NCBI GenBank assembly: GCA_012295275.1
Contig: CM022665.1
Span: forward strand, 35,471,022 to 35,506,021
DNA length: 35,000 bases
Source of the DNA: Chrysomallon squamiferum
Taxonomy: Eukaryota > Mollusca > Gastropoda > Neomphalida > Peltospiridae
Direction of reading: 5' to 3'
In this document: in pieces, positions 28,681 through 35,000 of the stretch
Numbering within the stretch: position 1 is the stretch's first letter
How the letters are laid out: each line of letters begins with the position of its first letter
Position numbers and translations under genes: made by a program
The notes under the pieces: model-generated
What the model saw: the letters and a program-made list of their open reading frames with translations, nothing else
Told to the model about the DNA's origin: nothing
Databases searched by the model: none

Positions 28681-29713
28681 AACCATTAAATATTGTCTAT
28701 GATGTACGACCTAAGTAGAAACTGTAAATAGAATAATGTGCCATAAATATCAATAAAACAACTTTCTTTTTCAGTCTGGTTGTTTTGTTTTTTAAACTCT
28801 TTTTATTTTTGTCATTTGCTAAGTCAGATGTGTTTATAACTGTTTTCTTACGGTGTGACTGATGTAACGTAGCAAGTAATAAGACAGGTGTGAATCAAAT
28901 ACATTTGTTTCTGTCTGTTCTCTTTCTCAGACATTTGTTTTGCTGTAAGTAAACTCAAGGTAGTTAATTTGTATCAGTTCATGAGAATTTGGTGTGGAGT
29001 TCCCATATAAAATGAAAGTTTGCATTATATAGCTGCCTTTATGAATTTATATTTATTTAATGAACCGATACATCCACACCAGACAGGCACAAGCACACGC
29101 ATAAAAGCGCGCACGCGCAAAAACACTCAGAGTAAGACATCACAGCTAATTATTTATAATAGACACTAAAGTAGAACAATATATATCGCGACATTTGACT
29201 TTGGTACAGGTTTGAACAAGAAATAGCTAACCGACGAAATACTCAGATTCATGTTTATGTTGCAGGACATAACGCTTTTCGTTAAAAGTATTTTGAATTT
29301 ATTACATATAAATAAATAACTGGTAATTAAATGTTTTACAATTCTTCGACACGAATAATATATGAGGCTGTGGCTGCTAAACATAAACACATTTGTATAT
29401 AAATTGTGTTTAATATGTATGTTTATGTCTGGGTTTGTGTGTGTGTGTGTTTATGTGCGTCTGTGTGTACATGTGTGTGTAAGATCTGATCTGTTGTTAA
29501 ATGAAAACTTTACATACATGAAAGTGTACCGGAAATATCTTCGCGTATCAGCTTATTACACTGCTTACTTGCCAGCATGAATATGCATGTTTAATTTATA
29601 CAGAATTAATACCACAGAATGACGAATCATATAAGAATATTCAAACATACATACACACATAGATACATACATAAACACATACACACATACATTTACATGC
29701 AAGAACAGACATC

Positions 29714-29715
<2 letters not shown>

Positions 29716-29780
<65 letters not shown>

Positions 29781-29806
29781 CAACAACAACAATAATAATA
29801 ATAATT
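29716..29806. repeat. (AAT)n microsatellite with (AAC) interruption
   Basis: About 20 AAT units at 29716-29777, then AAC and AAT units to 29806. ACAT-rich sequence precedes it at 29645-29700. Confidence 0.96.
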
Positions 29807-30340
29807 TATAAATACCATTTGTCTTCAATTCGGTTCGTAAGCACCCTGCCCCCCAGACAACTAATGTGAAAATCATTTATTTCTTAGTAGAAATATTTAT
29901 CTAACGATATTATCAGTCTCTTACCTCGAGCATATTTCAGTTACCGTATGCTTTTCATTCTTTACAGAAAAATTGAAATATAGATAATGTAAATCGTACG
30001 TAATTGGCGACAGGGATGTTGGTCAGTTTAGATCTAGGTCAACAGAATTAAGTCAAAAGACAAATAGTTTGGTATCTGAGCGACGGTGTCTTCCACGTGG
30101 TCAACTACAACCTGTGTATACAGGCGTCACACAAAATAACGTATCTTCGTTAATAACCCTGTAACGATTTGTCAATATTGTTCTCAAGCAAAGGAATGCA
30201 GTAAACCGATTTTATTCATACAACATGAAGTGTACGTTATTTCAATATTTTAAATATATAGCAATACGCAGATTTACATACACACACAAATAAACACACG
30301 CATACAGATATACACTAGTAATGCAAACAAAGGCACACAC
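29807..30340. other. Unique sequence, one 58-codon open frame
   Basis: The plus frame at about 29991-30164 is open (SYVIGDRDVGQFRSRSTELS, then QKTNSLVSERRCLPRGQLQP) but lacks an acceptor or donor. Nothing else is visible. Confidence 0.4.
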
Positions 30341-30342
30341 GC

Positions 30343-30377
<35 letters not shown>

Positions 30378-30690
30378 AACACATGTAGGCTTACATAAAC
30401 AACGTTAAAAAACAACTATATATATAAATGCCTTGAAATATTTCGTATGCTCAGTTGGTTTTTTTAGTTGTTTTTATGACTGTAATATTATACAAAAGTA
30501 CGACGATAAAATAAGAAGATAATGAGGATATGTTTACCTTTCATTTTTAATCATTAAACGATCTCATACGTTAAAATTCCAACCACACTCCAAAACAAAC
30601 AACAAACAAAAAATAAACAAACAAAGCAAACTGAAATGAAAAAAAGAGAAGATATATGTATATATATATATATATATTTTTTTATATATA
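30340..30690. repeat. (TA)n tracts
   Basis: Alternating TA at about 30345-30366 and 30657-30677, with AC-rich flanks. The Tyr/Ile-rich minus frame is a translation of the latter. Confidence 0.93.
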
Positions 30691-31009
30691 TGTAAGTAAA
30701 ACAAACTTAGAAAAAGCAAATGAATACCAAAACAAAACCTGATTAACTCGTACATACAGTGAAATGATACCTCATTCTCAGTTTACCAATGATTTTTTTA
30801 AATTTATTTTTACCTTTCTACCTACGAAATGACGTCACATTAAGTACATTTCAAATAATCTTAATATTTTGTTGTTTTAGTGTGAATCTTTATTAACGTA
30901 TATAGGTCTTTTTTCTTTTGTCTTATGTATTATAAAACATTTTATTGGTTTGATACTGATAAATATGATAGAGTAATATTTAGTCACTTAATCGTACAGT
31001 TACCAACAT

Positions 31010-31270
31010 ATGTTAGCGTTCTCACAAACACTTCCCCCTGCAAACAAACGCGCGCAGCTCATTTAACCTGTTTAAATTTAATACCTTGGATTAAGTGATT
31101 TGCATATCATCACAAAATGGGAGGGCGGGTAGTCAAAGTTTGCAAGTCACATGACAGACAGTATTTGCAGACAGCAGATGTGCATTTAGTACTTAATTGG
31201 GAAAGATTAGTACAATATTTTCAAACCCACCTTTCAAGGGAATTTAGTTTAGCTAGTTAAAACTTCAGTG
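31010..31270. promoter_or_regulatory. Unique segment with clustered factor-site-like motifs; possible regulatory element
   Basis: An otherwise featureless stretch contains a perfect octamer ATTTGCAT at 31102-31109, a GGGCGG at 31122-31127, and TCACATGAC at 31147-31155 (an E-box of the CACATG type). These are matches to well-known short motifs and could arise by chance; no TATA/initiator arrangement or CpG island is present. It lies about 9 kb upstream of Mondo exon A. Confidence 0.2.
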
Positions 31271-32510
31271 TTGTGCATCGTTATATATTGTCAGAGTTTT
31301 AAAAAATAATTGCATGTCGTGCTCTAATTTAGAGAAATTTTGAACGAAACAAATTCAGCTGACTTACTGGAATAACAGTTACCCAGATATATGCATTTAT
31401 CATTTTATGTACACGTATTTATGTATTATAACAGTTTATGGTTTTGTAATGATACATATGATACTGTAAAATGGTACGGTATGTATTATGTATGTCGATA
31501 GGTATGTCTCTGTCTGTCTGTCTGTCTGTATATTTGTATGCGTGTGCGTGTGTGCGTATGTGTGTGTGTATGTAAAACATTAATTTCATATATAAATTAA
31601 AAAAAACGTTTAGTACTGTATGACTTCAGAGGTTGCTAAGACATGCATAGACAGATAGCTAACGAAATAACTATTTAAATGAATGAATAAATAAATAAAA
31701 TTAATCTAAACTAAAATACTTCTAGAGACAGCATTAATTTTCTTAGAATGAAAAACAGTAATATTTCTGTGTTGCTGTGCCTAAGAGAAACTGTGGATAA
31801 AATTAACATGCTGATAAAAAAATCCGCATGAATGATATCTAATCAGAGATCAAATAAAATGCATAACACAACAAAACCGCGCTGTTTGAAATCGCTGATA
31901 ACAGTACTGCTATCAGAGAATGTTTTGTCTAGTTAGAAAATGAAATCCGTGTTACATAACTAACACAGAACAACACACCTCTTCAAAACAAATACACAAA
32001 TCCTCATTTTATAAATAAGCTAATTGAACGTATTATATGCACTTAAGTTTGTTCCCTTTCAAAAAGAAAAGTTAAAATTATGTAATATACCGCCTGGTGT
32101 GTAATAAAATGCTTATCTACGTGTTTGTTTGGTGGTTTTATTTTTTTATTTTTTTTATTATTATTATTATTTTTTTTATTTTATGGAGCTTTTACTTCTA
32201 TTAAGTATTTAAGTAACATGCACACTTCACTGTATAAATAAAGAATATGTTCAGTTTATATGTCCATCTGTCTGTTTCTTTGTTTGATAGGCTGTCTGTC
32301 AGTATGTATATATATTTGTATATATGTATGTATACATGTATGTATCGATTTATCTGTCTTTCTCTGAATAAATCATTCTCTTCATATTTTTATCGATCGA
32401 TTTATTCATCCGTTCATATTTAGTACATTAATCCATATATATGATTGTCTAGTAATCACTAGAAATAAATAACTTTAAACTAAAAAATTCCACAAATTTA
32501 TTAAATATAA
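31271..32510. other. AT-rich stretch without a gene
   Basis: Short GTCT, GT and TATG patches near 31505-31575 and 32262-32345 and a T-rich block at 32130-32182. No coding signal. Confidence 0.7.
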
Positions 32511-32514
32511 ATAC

Positions 32515-32625
32515 CTCTGTTACGTTGTTTGTTTGTTGCTCCAGGTTGAAGCCGATCTTGTCATCAAAAAAAATTGTCAGATGCGAGGCAAAGGAATCAG
32601 CATTAATTATTCTTGACCACAATTT
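32515..32625 (-). other. Candidate exon end with donor site
   Basis: An open minus frame reads SRIINADSFASHLTIFFDDK, then IGFNLEQQTNNVTE, and meets a plausible donor, ACAGAG/GTATTT. There is no in-frame ATG and no good acceptor upstream, so the left boundary is undefined. It is not recognised as a Mondo conserved region. On the plus strand an equally good acceptor (TTTGTTGCTCCAG at 32534-32546) sits in the same place, so the strand is also uncertain. Confidence 0.2.
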
Positions 32626-33155
32626 TCAAATGATTGTCACAGCTGAATCAGCAAATGTCTACGTTATTCAGTTTCACAGCTAAAATTACGACTGGACTGC
32701 AGAGCCAGATTACTGAAAAAGCGGAAAAAACAAACAGAATAAAGCTGAAAAAGATCGGCGAAAAATTAAGAATTCTTTCTTAGTTATGAAAATATTTAAT
32801 TTCTTTTATTTATTTGTTTATTTATTTCATTATTTCATAATTCATTTCGTAAATTTATTGTTGTTGTTGTTATTGTTATTATTATTATTAATGTAAACTC
32901 ATTTATTCTTACTAATTTTCAGCTACTACTTTACGAACATCAATAATTATGAAGTAAAAATAAAACAAATGAAAATTTTCTAAAGAAAAGGATGATAATC
33001 AGTAGGGTTTATTTTTTAACGTAAGATTACCACATTGACAAAACGTCGCAGTCTCCTCACTGTTCAGCAAGGAGAATCCCTGACTTCTTCACTTAGCGTC
33101 TTAATGATTTCTCTTGTTTGTTTGTTTACACTGATATTACAAGGACTGGACAAAT

Positions 33156-33278
33156 ATGTGGGATAAGAAATCTGAATCCGATCGTAGCAACAAATACCAT
33201 AACCAACATGGAAAGTCTTTTTTTTACCCGTCTTATCTCAAGGCGTACCCCATGACTTCTCAGAAAAGCGTTGTTTAA
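33156..33278 (+). other. 40-codon open frame of unknown identity
   Basis: ATG at 33156-33158 and TAA at 33276-33278: MWDKKSESDRSNKYHNQHGK, then SFFYPSYLKAYPMTSQKSVV. The frame is also open for seven codons upstream (YYKDWTN). Composition is protein-like rather than repeat-derived, with charged and aromatic residues evenly spread. No signal peptide, splice site or known domain is visible. Confidence 0.25.
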
Positions 33279-33334
33279 GAAAGTAGCGCGTCTATGGGCG
33301 GCAGTTTCTGAGTTCTGCCAGGGTTAATTATCTC

Positions 33335-33690
33335 TTATCGCAGCAAACGTTAACGGGTACATGTCCTCAATTCTGGAGTTCTAACTTTCTTTCGTCACAG
33401 GCATTAATGTGTAGATTTTCTCATATTTTGCACTTTTTATGTTATTTCACGACAGATGTTAAGGTGTAGATTTTCTGTTTTTCACTTCCTATATTATTTC
33501 GTGATAGACGTTAACGTTTATATTTTCTCAGTTTTGCACTTCTTTTGTTACTTCATGACAAATCTTAACGTACATATTTCACGACGGAGTTAACGCGTGG
33601 ATTTTCACTTCTTTATATTATTTCTCGACGAATGTTGACTGTAGATTTTCAGTTTCGCACTTATTTCACGACAGACGTTTAAACCATTCT
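33335..33690. repeat. Decayed minisatellite, units of about 30-56 bp
   Basis: About eight diverged units share TTATTTCACGACAGACGTTA, then ACGTGTAGATTTTCTC and AGTTTTGCACTTC. Starts fall near 33335, 33390, 33442, 33493, 33547, 33576, 33618 and 33660. Some units lack their second half. This is a second tandem array of similar unit size to the Mondo intron array but unrelated in sequence and much older. Confidence 0.85.
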
Positions 33691-34257
33691 CATTTATGCA
33701 CTTTCCTGTACGACTATTGTAGTATTGTCTTAAGTATTATGTTATGAAACGAGTCAGGTATAAATGCAAAGGAAAAACGTATTGTAAGTTAATGAAGGAC
33801 AACAATGTGTTGTATTTCAGTTAATACAGTGCAGTTCAAATTATGCATGCATAGCCGTTAAAAAAAGTGCATTTTTAATTAACAACAACGGATCAGCTAT
33901 ACACTTTAAACTTTGTAATATACATCCCGGTTGATTAATAGAGCAGTAGCCTTTTAATAAGGTATTGCGTTTCATTCTTGGTATACTATTTTTTCTTAAT
34001 TTTTCTTCTTATTATTATTTATTTAATGAATGATAAAATGGATTCATTGTATGTTTGTAAAGCGCTCTCGGTTTTATTAGTCAACCATTATACATCAGAT
34101 ATATAATAGAAATAATTATCATTATAATAAAATAAAGACTTACTGAATTTAAATGTTTCTTTCTGTAACGAGCGGTTTTTTTGTCCTTCCTTCCATCACT
34201 CTTTATTTTTCTGTCTTTTTGTGTCTAACGATCATTTATCAGTCTTGTATTTAAATA

Positions 34258-34300
34258 TGTATATATGTATGTATGTATGTATGTATGTACGTACGTAGGT
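34258..34300. repeat. (TATG)n microsatellite
   Basis: About eight TATG units degrading into TACG and GTGT. Confidence 0.93.
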
Positions 34301-34727
34301 GTGTGTGTATGTGTGTCTGCATCTGTATGTGTGTTTAAAAATAAATAAAAAATAAACAATAAAAGTTTAATAAATTGCATTCTTGCTATGTACGGATAAA
34401 CCCTTGCAGATCAATATACAAAATGCAGTATTTGTTTCCTTAGATAAATCTGTCTAATAATGCACTTTACATACAAAGATTGGTCACAGTGAACAATATA
34501 CAAAATCTCCGCTTACCTTTTTCGTTATCACCGTCTAAATTCACGAACTAGGTCTTGTTGACTTAGGTTTTTCTTGAGACCTTAAGATGTTATCTTCACA
34601 TTTCTTGAGTTTTATAGTGTGAGTAAAGTTAGCTAGTCCAGTGAGATACATCTTATTTATATAAATTTAGTGTGCGTAGTCGACTTACAGCTTCATTAGA
34701 CATATAAATAAATTGATTCTAGGTTCT

Positions 34728-34870
34728 TTCCCCCCTGGTATATTTCCACCTCGTGTTTGATATGAATATGTTTCACATTATATATATAAATATATACATA
34801 TATAACACAGTGTTAGTCATTTTTACCAGGGGGGAAATACCAGAGGAGAAATATTCGGGGGAGGGAAATA
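34728..34870. repeat. Inverted repeat with G/C runs around a TA-rich loop
   Basis: TTCCCCCCTGGTA on the left (from about 34728) is matched by TACCAGGGGGGAA on the right (from about 34826), a 13-base perfect inverted pair about 85 bases apart with an alternating TA stretch between. The right arm continues as short tandem GAAATA-ended units (ACCAGGGGGGAAATA, CCAGAGGAGAAATA, then GGGGGAGGGAAATA). It could be a small foldback element or a hairpin; there is no clear target duplication. Confidence 0.55.
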
Positions 34871-35000
34871 AATGTATCCATGTCAGTCAATGACATTCAG
34901 TTTCATTAAACATATATTAAATATAATGACGTATATAGAAGTGAATCATAAATTAATAACTCTGTTTTACGTATATAATTTTATACCGCCTTGTCTATCG

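Overview
The window looks like animal nuclear DNA, most likely from a mollusc and plausibly a cephalopod such as an octopus. It is very AT-rich, has almost no long open frames, and is packed with microsatellites: (AAT)n, (TC)n, (AC)n, (TA)n, (AAAAT)n and mixed GAT/AAT tracts. The one gene that can be read with confidence is split by short GT-AG introns and belongs to a metazoan-only transcription factor family. The taxon is an inference from this style, not a proven placement.

The main gene is on the minus strand, in six exons between 22252 and 16012. It encodes the C-terminal 352 residues of a Mondo-family (MLXIP/ChREBP-like) bHLH-leucine-zipper factor. In transcription order the exons carry a Ser-rich linker with an AT-hook-like GRP core and the basic region plus helix 1 (22252-22079), the loop plus helix 2 (19616-19529), the leucine zipper (18159-18060), the start of the dimerisation/cytoplasmic localisation (DCD) domain ending in NWKFWI (17657-17540), the DCD core FSFFIRPLFESYN (17125-16996), and the last DCD segment fused to an unusual acidic, Phe/Leu-rich tail of about 120 residues ending at a TGA (16460-16012). 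All five exon joins are phase-consistent. The N-terminal Mondo conserved regions were not found, so they lie in unrecognised exons between 22.3 and 35 kb or outside the window.

A second copy of the first exon lies 16 kb further along on the same strand (6210-6043). Over 39 aligned codons it differs from the first at 19 synonymous codons but only 3 amino acids. It is therefore an old duplicate kept under protein-level selection, presumably part of a tandem paralogue whose other exons run off the low-coordinate end.

The intron just after the basic-region exon holds a minisatellite of about 1.5 kb (20525-22050, 31-bp unit, near 49 copies). One class of unit copies the real splice-donor junction (AATACAG/GTACCA on the minus strand), so the array appears to contain a family of decoy donor sites. 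Every unit also carries an ACGTG core.

Outside the gene there are a 244-bp MITE-like element (24396-24639), a TGACCT-rich dispersed-repeat remnant (14411-14560), three decayed minisatellites (7315-7495, 28380-28680, 33335-33690), and several short open frames or lone candidate exons of unknown identity. The rest is AT-rich sequence with simple repeats and no gene that I can support.
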